A program made the translations under genes and the position numbers. DNA of 64,000 nucleotides from Paracyclopina nana (taxonomy: Eukaryota > Arthropoda > Copepoda > Cyclopoida > Cyclopettidae): NCBI GenBank assembly GCA_019096065.1, contig JAGUCH010000001.1, positions 11,036,001 to 11,100,000 of the forward strand, in the 5' to 3' direction. Within the stretch, counting starts at the first letter, position 1, and every line of letters begins with the position of its first letter. The notes under the pieces were generated by a model that was given only the letters and a program-made list of their open reading frames with translations, was not told the origin of the DNA and made no database searches. Below are positions 10,901 through 22,195 of this stretch, piece by piece.

Positions 10901-13890
10901 TAGCATATTTTTTGGCGACTTTTTTGAACTGAGAGCGAAACTCGCGTAACGTGAATAATTAATGGAGCAAAATTGCATTTTTTGACAAAGGCCAAAATTA
11001 AGCCTTGGCTTCTCCTAGTTTTTACCAGATTGGTCTCCTAGTGCAAAAACTAACTGAAATTAGCATATTTTTTGGCGACTTTTTTGAACTGAGAGCGAAA
11101 CTCGCATAACGTGAATAATTACTGGAGCAAAATTGCATTTTTTGACAAAGGCCAATATTAAGCCTTTGCTTCTCCTAGTTTTGACCAGACTAGTCTCCTA
11201 GTGCAAAAACTAACTGAAACTAGCATAATTTTTGGCGACTTTTTTGAACTGAGAGCGAAACTCGTGTAACGTGAATAATTACTGGAGCAAAATTGCATTT
11301 TTTGACAAAGGCCAAACTTTGGTCTTTGTTTCACCTAGTTTTGACAGGACTAGTCTCCTAGTGCCAAAACTAACTGAAATTAGCATATTTTTGGCAACTT
11401 TTTTGAGCTAGGAGCGGAACTCGCGTAACGTGAATAATTACTGGAGCAAAATTGCATTTTTTGACAAAGGCCAAACTTTGGTCTTTGTTTCATCTAGTTT
11501 TGACCAGACTAGTCTCCTAGTGCCAAAACTAACTGAAATTAGCATATTTTTTGGCAACTTTTTTGAGCTAGGAGCGAAACTCGCGTAACGTGAATAATTG
11601 GCAGAGCAAAATTGAATTTTTGACAAAGGCCAAAGTTTGGCCTTTCTTTCACCTAGTTTTGACCAGACAAGTCTCCAAGTGCTAAAACTAACTGAAACTA
11701 GCATATTTTTTGGCGACTTTTTTGAACTGAGAGCGAAACTCGCGTAGCGTGAATAATTACTGGAGCAAAATTGCACTTTTTGACAAAGGCCAAACTTTGG
11801 TCTTTGTTTCATCTAGTTTTGACAGGACTAGTCTCCTAGTGCCAAAACTAACTGAAATTAGCATATTTTTTGGCAACTTTTTTGAGCTAGGAGCGGAATT
11901 CGCGTAACGTGAATAATTGCATGAGCAAAATTGCACTTTTTGACAAAGGCCAAACTTTGGTCTTTGTTTCACCTAGTTTTGACAGGACTAGTCTCCTAGT
12001 GCCAAAACTAACTGAAATTAGCATATTTTTTGGCAACTTTTTTGAGCTAGGAGCGGAATTCGCGTAACGTGAATAATTGCATGAGCAAAATTGCACTTTT
12101 TGACAAAGGCCAATTTTTGGTCTTTGTTTCACCTAGTTTTGACAGGACTAGTCTCCCTGTGCCAAAACTAACTGAAATTAGCATATTTTTGGCAACTTTT
12201 TTGAGCTAGGAGCGGAACTCGCGTAACGTGAAAAATTGCCAAAGTGAAATTGCATTTTTTGACAAAGGCCAAAATTAAGCCTTTGCTTCACCTAGTTTTG
12301 ACCAGACTAGTCTCCTAGTGCAATAACTAACTGAAACTAGCATATTTTTTGGCGACTTTTTTGAACTGAGAGCGAAACTCACGTAACGTGAATAATTAAT
12401 GGAGCAAAATTGCATTTTTTGACAAAGGCCAAAATTAAGCCTTGGCTTCTCCTAGTTTTTACCAGATTGGTCTCCTAGTGCAAAAACTAACTGAAACTAG
12501 CATATTTTTTGGCGACTTTTTTGAACTGGGAGCGAAACTCGCGTAACGTGAATAATTACTGGAGCAAAATTGCATTTTTTGACAAAGGCCAAAATTAAGC
12601 CTTTGCTTCTCCTAGTTTTGACCAGACTAGTCTCCTAGTGCAAAAACTAACTGAAACTAGCATATTTTTTGGCGACTTTTTTGAACTGGGAGCGAAACTC
12701 GCGTTACGTGAATAATTATTGGAGCAAAATGGCATTTTTTGACAAAGGCCAAACTTTGGTCTTTGTTTCATCTAGTTTTGACCAGACTAGTCTCCTAGTG
12801 CAAAAACTAACTGAAACTAGCATATTTTTTGGCGACTTTTTTGAACTGAGAGCGAAACTCGCGTAACGTGAATAATTAATGGAGCAAAATTGCATTTTTT
12901 GACAAAGGCCAAAATTAAGCCTTTGCTTCTCCTAGTTTTGACCAGACTAGTCTCCTAGTGCAAAAACTAACTGAAACTAGCATATTTTTTGGCGACTTTT
13001 TTGAACTGGGAGCGAAACTCGCGTTACGTGAATAATTATTGGAGCAAAATGGCATTTTTTGACAAAGGCCAAACTTTGGTCTTTGTTTCATCTAGTTTTG
13101 ACAGGACTAGTCTCCTAGTGCCAAAACTAACTGAAACTAGCATATTTTTTGGCAACTTTTTTGAGCCAGGAGCGGAACTCGCGTAACATGAAAAATTGCT
13201 AGAGTGAAATTGCATCTTTTGACAGAGGCCAAACTTTGGTCTTTGTTTCACCTAGTTTTGACAGGACTAGTCTCCTGGTGCAAAATGCTAACAGAAACTA
13301 GCATTTTTTTTTGGCAACTTTTTTGAGCTAGGAGCGGAATTCGCGTAACGTGAATAATTGCATGAGCAAAATTGCACTTTTTGACAAAGGCCAAACTTTG
13401 GTCTTTGTTTCACCTAGTTTTGACAGGACTAGTCTCCCTGTGCCAAAACTAACTGAAACTTGCATATTTTCTGGCAACTTTTTTGAGCTAGGAGCGGAAC
13501 TCGCGTAACGTGAAAAATTGCCAGAGTGAAATTGCATTTTTTGACAAAGGCCAAACTTTGGTCTTTGTTTCACCTAGTTTTCACAGGACTAGTCTCCTAG
13601 TGCAAAGACAAACTGAAACTTGCATATTTTCTGGCAACTTTTTTGAGCTAGGAGCGGAACTCGCGTAACGTGAAAAATTGCCAGAGTGAAATTGCATTTT
13701 TTGACAAAGGCCAAACTTTGGTCTTTGTTTCACCTAGTTTTGACCAGACTAGTCTTCCAGTGCAAAATGCTGAAATGTAGCATATTTTTTGGCCACTTTT
13801 TTGAGCTAGAAGCAATATTTCGCGTAATGTTTGGCCTGTTCATCTAGTTTTGACAGAACTAGTCTCCTAGTGCGAAACTCCGGTTATGTG
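7976..13890. repeat. Satellite C array (~160-bp monomer)
   Basis: About 37 head-to-tail monomers of 159-162 bp, counted from successive GACCAGACTAGTCTCC-type words at 9,101, 9,263, 9,422 and 9,582. Each monomer has GAGCTAGGAGCGGAACTCGC, CGTAACGTGAATAATT, an imperfect inverted repeat ACAAAGGCCAAA/TTTGGTCTTTGT, and a short palindrome ACTAG-TCTC-CTAGT. Larger duplicated blocks are visible: the segment at 8,830-9,092 recurs at 10,271-10,533 (offset 1,441) and at 12,989-13,251 (offset 2,718). There are open frames of 65-130 codons on both strands, but they drift with the repeat and are not supported as genes. Confidence 0.96.
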
Positions 13891-13929
13891 ACCATTCACT
13901 GATAAAAATTACATATTTTATACAGGCAA

Positions 13930-16790
13930 GAAGGAAAGTCAATGTTTTTTTTGTTGCTAGAGGGTCCTCGCGACTGCTCTCGCGCGCCCGAGAATCTTTG
14001 GCTGGCGTTGGGTGCGCACGCCGGCCCGGCTCGCTTCCAGCGGGTCTGGGTGAGCACAGTGAGGACGCGAAAGGAAAGACTAAGTTTTTTTGTTGCTGCA
14101 GGTCCCTCGCGCGCGCGCGCCCGGGAAGCTTTGGTCAGCGTTGGGTGCGCACGCCGGCCCGGCTCGCTTCCAGCGGGTCTGGGTGAGCACAGTGAGGACG
14201 CGAAAGGAAAGACCAAGTTTTTTTTTCGCTAGAGCGCCGGGCGCGCGCTCGCGCGGTAAGCTTTTGCTTGCGTAGGGTGAGCACGCCGGCCCGGCTCGCT
14301 TCCAGCGGGTCTGGGTGAGCACAGTGAGGACGCGAAAGGAAAGACTAAGTTTTTTTGTTGCTGCAGGTCCCTCGCGCGCGCGCGCCCGGGAAGCTTTGGT
14401 CAGCGTTGGGTGCGCACGCCGGCCCGGCTCGCTTCCAGCAGGTCTGGGTGAGCACAGTGAGGACGCGAAAGGAAAGACCAAGTTTTTTTTTCGCTAGAGC
14501 GCCGGGCGCGCGCTCGCGCGGTAAGCTTTTGCTTGCGTAGGGTGAGCACGCCGGCCCGGCTCGCTTCCAGCGGGTCTGGGTGAGCACAGTGAGGACGCGA
14601 AAGGAAAGACTAAGTTTTTTTGTTGCTGCAGGTCCTCGCGCGCGCGCCCGGGAAGCTTTGGTCAGCGTTGGCGCGCACGCCGGCCCGGCTCGCTTCCAGC
14701 GGGTCTGGGTGAGCACAGTGAGGACGCGAAAGGAAAGACCAAGTTTTTTTTTCGCTAGAGCGCCGGGCGCGCGCTCGCGCGGTAAGCTTTTGCTTGCGTA
14801 GGGTGAGCACGCCGGCCCGGCTCGCTTCCAGCGGGTCTGGGTGAGCACAGTGAGGACGCGAAAGGAAAGACTAAGTTTTTTTGTTGCTGCAGGTCCCTCG
14901 CGCGCGCGCGCCCGGGAAGCTTTGGTCAGCGTTGGGTGCGCACGCCGGCCCGGCTCGCTTCCAGCAGGTCTGGGTGAGCACAGTGAGGACGCGAAAGGAA
15001 AGACCAAGTTTTTTTTCGCTAGAGCGCCGGGCGCGCGCTCGCTGATAGCTTTTGCTTGCGTAGGGTGAGCACGCCGGCCCGGCTCGCTTCCAGCGGGTCT
15101 GGGTGAGCACAGTGAGGACGCGAAAGGAAAGACTAAGTTTTTTTGTTGCTGCAGGTCCCTCGCGCGCGCGCGCCCGGGAAGCTTTGGTCAGCGTTGGGCG
15201 CGCACGCCGGCCCGGCTCGCTTCCAGCGGGTCTGGGTGAGCACAGTGAGGACGCGAAAGGAAAGACCAAGTTTTTTTTTCGCTAGAGCGCCGGGCGCGCG
15301 CTCGCGCGGTAAGCTTTTGCTTGCGTAGGGTGAGCACGCCGGCCCGGCTCGCTTCCAGCGGGTCTGGGTGAGCACAGTGAGGACGCGAAAGGAAAGACTA
15401 AGTTTTTTTGTTGCTGCAGGTCCCTCGCGCGCGCGCGCCCGGGAAGCTTTGGTCAGCGTTGGGCGCGCACGCCGGCCCGGCTCGCTTCCAGCAGGTCTGG
15501 GTGAGCACAGTGAGGACGCGAAAGGAAAGACCAAGTTTTTTTTTCGCTAGAGCGCCGGGCGCGCGCTCGCGCGGTAAGCTTTTGCTTGCGTAGGGTGAGC
15601 ACGCCGGCCCGGCTCGCTTCCAGCGGGTCTGGGTGAGCACAGTGAGGACGCGAAAGGAAAGACTAAGTTTTTTTGTTGCTGCAGGTCCCTCGCGCGCGCC
15701 CGGGAAGCTTTGGTCAGCGTTAGCGCGCCACGCCGGCCCGGCTCGCTTCCAGCGGGTCTGGGTGAGCACAGTGAGGACGCGAAAGGAAAGACCAAGTTTT
15801 TTTTTCGCTAGAGCGCCGGGCGCGCGACGGCGCCGTGGCGCTGTATGATATAAGCTTTGCTTGCGTAGGGTGAGCACGCCGGCCCGGCTTGGCTTCCAGC
15901 CCGGGTCTGGGTGAGCACAGTGAGGACGCGAAAGGAAAGACTAAGTTTTTTTGTTGCTGAAGGTCCTGCACGCCAGGAAGCTTTGGTCAGCGTTAGGTGC
16001 ACGCCGCCCGGCCAGCTCGCTTCCAGCGGGTCTGGGTGAGCACAGTGAGGACGCGAAAGGAAAGACCAAGTTTTTTTTTCGCTAGAGCGCCGGGCGCGCG
16101 CTCGCGCGGTAAGCTTTTGCTTGCGTAGGGTGAGCACGCCGGCCCGGCTCGCTTCCAGCGGGTCTGGGTGAGCACAGTGAGGACGCGAAAGGAAAGACTA
16201 AGTTTTTTTGTTGCTGCAGGTCCCTCGCGCGCGCGCGCCCGGGAAGCTTTGGTCAGCGTTGGGCGCGCACGCCGGCCCGGCTCGCTTCCAGCGGGTCTGG
16301 GTGAGCACAGTGAGGACGCGAAAGGAAAGACCAAGTTTTTTTTTCGCTAGAGCGCCGGGCGCGCGCTCACGCGGGAAGCTTTTGCTTGCGTAGGGTGCGC
16401 ACGCCGGCCCGGCTCGCATCCAGCGGGTCTGGGTGAGCACAGTGAGGACGCGAAAGGAAAGACCAAGTTTTTTTGTTGCTACAGGTCCCTCGCGCGCGCG
16501 CGCGCCCGGCAAGCTTTAATCGGCGTTGGGTGCGCACGCTGGCCCGGCTCGCTTCCAGCGGGTTTGGGTGAGCACAGTGAGGACGCGAAAGGAAAGACCA
16601 AGTTTTTTTGTTGCTACAGGTCCCTCGCGCGCGCGCGCCCGGGAAGCTTTGGTCGGCGTTTGGTGAGGACGCCAGCCCGGGTCGCTTCAAGCGGCTCTGG
16701 GTGAGCACAGTGAGGACGCGGAAGGAAAGACAAAGTTTTTTTATTGTTTGAGGGCCCTACGCAGACCGCTAAGCCTTGGCGCCCGGTAAG
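13930..16790. repeat. GC-rich satellite D main array (132/133-bp subunits, ~265-bp dimer)
   Basis: About eleven dimers of two alternating subunits. Each subunit ends in GGGTGAGCACAGTGAGGACG followed by CGAAAGGAAAGAC and a T-tract. One subunit continues with TTGTTGCTGCAGGTCCCTCG, a (CG)5-7 run and CCCGGGAAGCTTTGG. The other continues with TTCGCTAGAGCGCCGGGCGC and AAGCTTTTGCTTGCGTAGGG. Measured spacings are 133 and 132 bp. Base composition is strikingly GC- and CpG-rich against AT-rich neighbours. Long open frames (up to 220 codons) exist only because the unit lacks stop codons in several frames. Confidence 0.96.
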
Positions 16791-16799
16791 CTTTTGGTG

Positions 16800-16975
16800 G
16801 CGCTGGGTTAGCCCGTTTTTCTTGGGATTCCTGTGTTTCCTTTTTGTGATGTTCAGTTGCGGGCGAGCCCATTTCGGGCATTCTGTGTGCTGTGACTTCT
16901 TGCATTTGTGATGCTCAATGAATGCGGGCGTGCCTATTTCGGGGATTCTGTGCGCTGGATATCTGGCCACTGCCC
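16800..16975. repeat. Repeat E, right copy 1 (inverted relative to 3,712-3,873)
   Basis: Contains ATGCTCAATGAATGCGGGCG, CCTATTTCGGGGATTCTGTG and ATATCTGGCCACTGCC, the reverse complement of the left E copy. It joins directly to a satellite B unit at 16,976. Confidence 0.88.
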
Positions 16976-17930
16976 ATTTTGACTCAAAATCGACTTTGTC
17001 AAGAATTTCGAATTTTATTAGCAATTAATTAGAAGCATAACGCGATTCGCAAGTTTTCGCTCTTGCGAATTCAAAATGAGTCAAGAGTTTGACTTTGCCT
17101 CAAATTTTGAGTCCACTTAAATCAAACTATCAACTGCAACTGACATTTTGACTCAAAATTGACTTTGTCAAGAATTTCGCATTTTTTTAGCAATTAATTA
17201 GAAGCATAACGCGATGCGCAAGTTTTCGCTCTTGCGAATTCAAAATGAGTCAATAGTTTGACTTTGCCTCAAATTTTGAGCAATTTTTTTGAGCTGGGAG
17301 CGTAATTGCCGGAGCGAAATTGAATTTTTCACAAAGGCCAAACTTTTGCTTTTTTCACCTAGTTTTGACAGGACTAGTCTCCTAGTGCAAAATGCTAAAT
17401 GAAAACCAGCATATTTATAGGCAATTTTTTTGAGCTAGGAGCCAAAGTCGCGTAACGTGAATAATTAGCAAAATTGAATTTTTTCACAAAGGCCAAACTT
17501 TTGCCTCCCTTTCACCTAGTTTTGACAGGACAAGTCTCCTAGTGCCAAAACTAACTGAAAACTAGGATATTTATTGGCAACTTTTTTGAGCTAGGAGCGA
17601 AAATCGCGTAATGTGAATAATTGCCAATGCGAAATTGCAGTTTCTGACAAAGGCCAAAGTTTGGTCTTTTTTTTCCTAGTTTTGACAGGACTAGTCCCCT
17701 GCTGCAAAATGCTAGCTGAAAACTAGCATATTTTCTGGCAACTTTTTTGAGCTAGGAGCAAAACTCGCACCACGTGAACAATTGCCAATGCGAAATTGCA
17801 TTTTTTGAAAAAGGCCAAAGTTTGGTCTTTTTTTACCTAGTTTTGATAGGACTAATCTCCTAGTGCAAAATGCTAGCTGAAAACTAGCATGTTTTTTGCC
17901 AACTTTTTGAGCTAGGAGCTTTAGGTGGCT
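16976..17930. repeat. Degenerate satellite B then satellite C units
   Basis: About two diverged B monomers (16,976-17,280) are followed by about four diverged C monomers (17,281-17,930). Both are in the same orientation as the main arrays. The C units still carry GGACTAGTCTCCTAGTGC and GAGCTAGGAGC but differ from each other more than those at 8-13.9 kb, so they look older. Confidence 0.88.
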
Positions 17931-18204
17931 TTTGGTGAGGACGCTGGCCCGGGTCGCTTCCAGCGGCTCTGGGTTATGTTGCTACAGGTCCCTCGCGCTA
18001 GCGCGCCCGCCCAGGAAGCTTTGGTCGGCCTTAGGACAGCCATTTTTTCTTGGGATTGCTGTGTTTCCTTTTGATGCTCAATCGCGGGCGTGCCCATTTC
18101 GGTAATTCTGTGTGCTGTGATTTCTTGTCTTATTTGTGATGCTCAATGAATGCGGGCGTGCCTATTTCGGGGATTCTGTGCGCTGGATATCTGGCCACTG
18201 CCCT
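17931..18204. repeat. Satellite D fragment plus repeat E, right copy 2
   Basis: A single D fragment (GGGTCGCTTCCAGCGGCTCT, then GTTGCTACAGGTCCCTCGCG) is followed by a second E copy that again ends in ATATCTGGCCACTGCC. This repeats the D-E-B order seen at 16.6-17.0 kb, so part of the right side looks duplicated. Confidence 0.85.
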
Positions 18205-18548
18205 TTGAGTCAAAACTCGAAATTATTGACATTTTCAAAAACTCAAAATGTCAGTTGCAGCTGTTACTTAATGGCAAGTTGACTCTAAATTTGAGGCAAA
18301 ATCAAACGAAAACGCGAAATTCTTTGAAAAAGCTAAGCTAGGGTAAAAATAGCTAAGCAAACGCTCAACATTTCAAGCAAAGTAGCTGCTTTTTGTGAAT
18401 GTTGAGCGAAAAAACCAGTTTTCGTTGCATAATTTTTACCTTAGCTTAGCTATTTTTTCCTTAGCTCAGCTTTTACCTGCAATATGAGAACGGCCAAGTA
18501 ATGGCTGATAATTTGAGGCAACTTGACTCTAAATGTGAGGCAGAACCA
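18205..18548. repeat. Satellite B remnants flanking a nested palindrome
   Basis: Reversed B sequence occupies 18,205-18,310 and a short B piece 18,500-18,545. Between them lies a two-level palindrome (18,332-18,450). The outer arms are GCTAAGCTAGGGTAAAAAT and ATTTTTACCTTAGCTTAGC; the inner arms are CGCTCAACATT and AATGTTGAGCG. A related sequence occurs at 38,382-38,480. Confidence 0.85.
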
Positions 18549-21500
18549 GGTTGGTAATGGGTGATGCATGAGAAAAAAGAGGCAAAACGAAATTCATATC
18601 TGGGTGGTGATGGGTGGTGATTGGGAAAAAAGAGGCAAAACGAAATTCATATCTGGGTGGTGATGGGTGGTGATTGGGAAAAAAGAGACAAAACGAAATT
18701 CATATCAGGGTGGTGATGGGTGGTGATTGGGAAAAAAGAGGCAAAACAAAATTCATATCTGGGTGGTGATGGGGGGTGATTGAGAAAAAAGAGGCAAAAC
18801 AAAATCCATATCTGGGTGGTGATGGGTGGTGATCAGAAAAAAAGAGGCAAAACGAAATTTATGTTTGGGTGGTGATGGGTGGTGATCAGAAAAAAAAGAC
18901 CAAATCCAAAATCATTTTGGGTGGTGATGGGTGGTGATTGGGAAAAAAGAGGCAAAACGAAATTGATACTTGGGTGGTGATGGGTGGTGATCAGAAAAAA
19001 AAGACCAAATCGAAAATCATTTTGGGTGGTGATGGGTGGTGATTGGGAAAAAAGAGCCAAAACAAAATTCATACTTGGGTGGTGATCAGAAAAAAAGACC
19101 AAATCCAAAATCATTTTGGGTGGTGATGGGTGGTGATTGGGAAAAAAGAGGCAAAACGAAATTCATATCAGGGTGGTGATGGGTGGTGATTGGGAAAAAA
19201 GAGGCAAAACAAAATTCATATCTGGGTGGTGATGGGTGGTGATTGAGAAAAAAGAGGCAAAACGAAATTTATGTTTGGGTGGTGATGGGTGGTGATCAGA
19301 AAAAAAGACCAAATCCAAAATCATTTTGGGTGGTGATGGGTGGTGATTGGGAAAAAAGAGCCAAAACGAAATTCATATCTGGGTGGTGATGGGTGGTGAT
19401 TGGGAAAAAAGAGGCAAAACAAAATTCATATCTGGGTGGTGATGGGTGGTGATTGAGAAAAAAGAGGCAAAACGAAATTTATGTTTGGGTGGTGATGGGT
19501 GGTGATCAGAAAAAAAAGACCAAATCCAAAATCATTTTGGGTGGTGATGGGCGGTGATTGGGAAAAAAGTGGCAAAACAAAATTCATATCTGGGTGGTGA
19601 TGGGTGGTGATTGAGAAAAAAGAGGCAAAACGAAATTTATGTTTGGGTGGTGATGGGTGGTGATCAGAAAAAAAAGACCAAATCCAAAATCATTTTGGGT
19701 GGTGATGGGTGGTGATTGGGAAAAAAGAGGCAAAACGAAATTTATGTTTGGGTGGTGATGGGTTGTGATCAGAAAAAAAAGACCAAATCCAAAATCATTT
19801 TGGGTGGTGATGGGTGGTGATTGGGAAAAAAGAGGCAAAACAAAATTCATATCTGGGTGGTGATGGGTGGTGATTGGGAAAAAAGAGGCAAAACAAAATT
19901 TATGTTTTGGTGGTGATGGGTGGTGATCAGAAAAAAAAGACCAAATCCAAAATCATTTTGGGTGGTGATGGGTGGTGATTGGGAAAAAAGAGGCAAAACA
20001 AAATTTATGTTTTGGTGGTGATGGGTGGTGATCAGAAAAAAAAGACCAAATCCAAAATCATTTTGGGTGGTGATGGGTGGTGATTGGGAAAAAAGAGCCA
20101 AAACAAAATTCATACTTGGGTGGTGATGGGTGGTGATCAGAAAAAAAGACCAAATCCAAAATCATTTTGGGTGGTGATGGGTGGTGATTGAGAAAAAAGA
20201 GGCAAAACGAAATTCATATCAGGGTGGTGATCAGAAAAAAAGACCAAATCCAAAATTATTTTGGGTGGTGATGGGCGGTGATTGGGAAAAAAGAGGCAAA
20301 ACAAAATTCATATCTGGGTGGTGATGGGTGGTGATTGGGAAAAAAGTGGCAAAACAAAATTCATACTTGGGTGGTGATGGGTGGTGATCAGAAAAAAAGA
20401 CCAAATCGAAAATCATTTTGGGTGGTGATGGGTGGTGATTGAGAAAAAAGAGGCAAAACGAAATTCATATTTGGGTGGTGATGGGTGGTGATCAGAAAAA
20501 AAGACCAAATCCAAAATCAGTTTGGGTGGTGATGGGTGGTGATCAGAAAAAAAGACCAAATCCAAAATCAAATTTGGGTGGTGATTGGTGGTGATTGGGA
20601 AAAAAGAGGCAAAAACGAAATTCATATTTGGGTGGTGATGGGTGGTGATCAGAAAAAAAGACCAAATCCAAAATCATTTTGGGTGGTGATGGGTGGTGAT
20701 CAGAAAAAAAAGACCAAATCCAAAATCATTTTGGGTGGTGATGGGCGGTGATTGGGAAAAAAGAGGCAAAACAAAATTCATATCTGGGTGGTGATGGGTG
20801 GTGATTGAGAAAAAAGAGGCAAAACGAAATTTATGTTTTGGTGGTGATGGGTGGTGATCAGAAAAAAAAGACCAAATCCAAAATCATTTTGGGTGGTGAT
20901 GGGCGGTGATTGGGAAAAAAGTGGCAAAACAAAATTCATACTTGGGTGGTGATGGGTGGTGATCAGAAAAAAAGACCAAATCCAAAATCATTTTGGGTGG
21001 TGATGGGTGGTGATTGGGAAAAAAGAGGCAAAACGAAATTCATATCAGGGTGGTGATGGGTGGTGATTGGGAAAAAAGAGGCAAAACAAAATCCATATCT
21101 GGGTGGTGATGGGTGGTGATTGAGAAAAAAGAGGCAAAACGAAATTTATGTTTGGGTGGTGATGGGTGGTGATCAGAAAAAAAGACCAAATCCAAAATCA
21201 AATTTGGGTGGTGATTGGTGGTGATTGGGAAAAAAGAGGCAAAAACGAAATTCATATTTGGGTGGTGATGGGTGGTGATCAGAAAAAAAGACCAAATCCA
21301 AAATCATTTTGGGTGGTGATGGGTGGTGATCAGAAAAAAAAGACCAAATCCAAAATCATTTTGGGTGGTGATGGGCGGTGATTGGGAAAAAAGAGGCAAA
21401 ACAAAATTCATATCTGGGTGGTGATGGGTGGTGATTGAGAAAAAAGAGGCAAAACGAAATTTATGTTTGGGTGGTGATGGGTGGTGATCAGAAAAAAAAG

Positions 21501-21783
21501 ACCAAATCCAAAATCATTTTGGGTGGTGATGGGCGGTGATTGGGAAAAAAGTGGCAAAACAAAATTCATACTTGGGTGGTGATGGGTGGTGATCAGAAAA
21601 AAAGACCAAATCCAAAATCATTTTGGGTGGTGATGGGTGGTGATTGGGAAAAAAGAGGCAAAACGAAATTCATATCAGGGTGGTGATGGGTGGTGATTGG
21701 GAAAAAAGAGGCAAAACAAAATTCATATCTGGGTGGTGATGGGTGGTGATTGAGAAAAAAGAGGCAAAACGAAATTTATGGTT
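18549..21783. repeat. Minisatellite A, right arm (inverted relative to the left arm)
   Basis: About 60 units of the ~53-bp minisatellite read as the reverse complement of 1-1,588 (TGGGTGGTGATGGGTGGTGA on the plus strand). A 630-bp block is duplicated inside it: the sequence at 20,536-20,751 recurs unchanged in translation at 21,166-21,381. The array stops abruptly at about 21,783 in unique AT-rich sequence, 413 bp downstream (in gene direction) of the last visible transporter exon. Confidence 0.96.
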
Positions 21784-22195
21784 GGGAAAGAAAAATTGAG
21801 ATTTTTTGTGCTCTGCTATTGACCTCATAGGAATTTCAGGTTTTTTGTGTTCTTTCATATGAAATCTATGTCAATTTGAGCATTTTTGTGCGCTGAACAT
21901 GAGAGTGTTACCGAAAAATACCAGAAAATGAGATTAGTACTACATCAACCCAACGCATGATATGTGCACAGAACAACCCCAAAGTTATTTGTGAGTTAGA
22001 GTATTAGTCCCAACATCTAAATACTGTTAGCTTTTCTCTAAGTTTACCCATGTTGCAAAGCCAGTATAATTGATCAAGGCATAAATATTGGAACTTGAGA
22101 GGTAAACTAGTGACAAAAAGGCCTGAAAAAAGTTTTGGAGCGCCAATTTCAAAATGCAGAATTAAATCAAAAAGCTTATAAAGTTAATCATTTAC
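21784..22195. other. AT-rich sequence between satellite block and transporter exon 4
   Basis: No repeat and no exon recognised here on either strand. The next transporter exon (the ninth membrane helix onwards) would be expected on the minus strand beyond the donor at 22,195, but I cannot find it in this stretch. Confidence 0.6.

Noticed and set aside
8510-13573. 65-124 codon open frames in satellite C resembling each other
   Set aside because: They repeat with the 160-bp monomer on both strands. Similarity is that of the repeat, not of a gene family.
13896-16708. Arginine/proline-rich open frames up to 220 codons in satellite D
   Set aside because: They arise because the GC-rich unit lacks stop codons. 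The 265-bp dimer shifts frame each turn, and several frames are open at once.
1-21783. Telomere or subtelomere
   Set aside because: No TTAGG-type or other short telomeric repeat is present, and unique genes continue to the right. The left side is unknown, so subtelomeric position cannot be excluded but is not supported.
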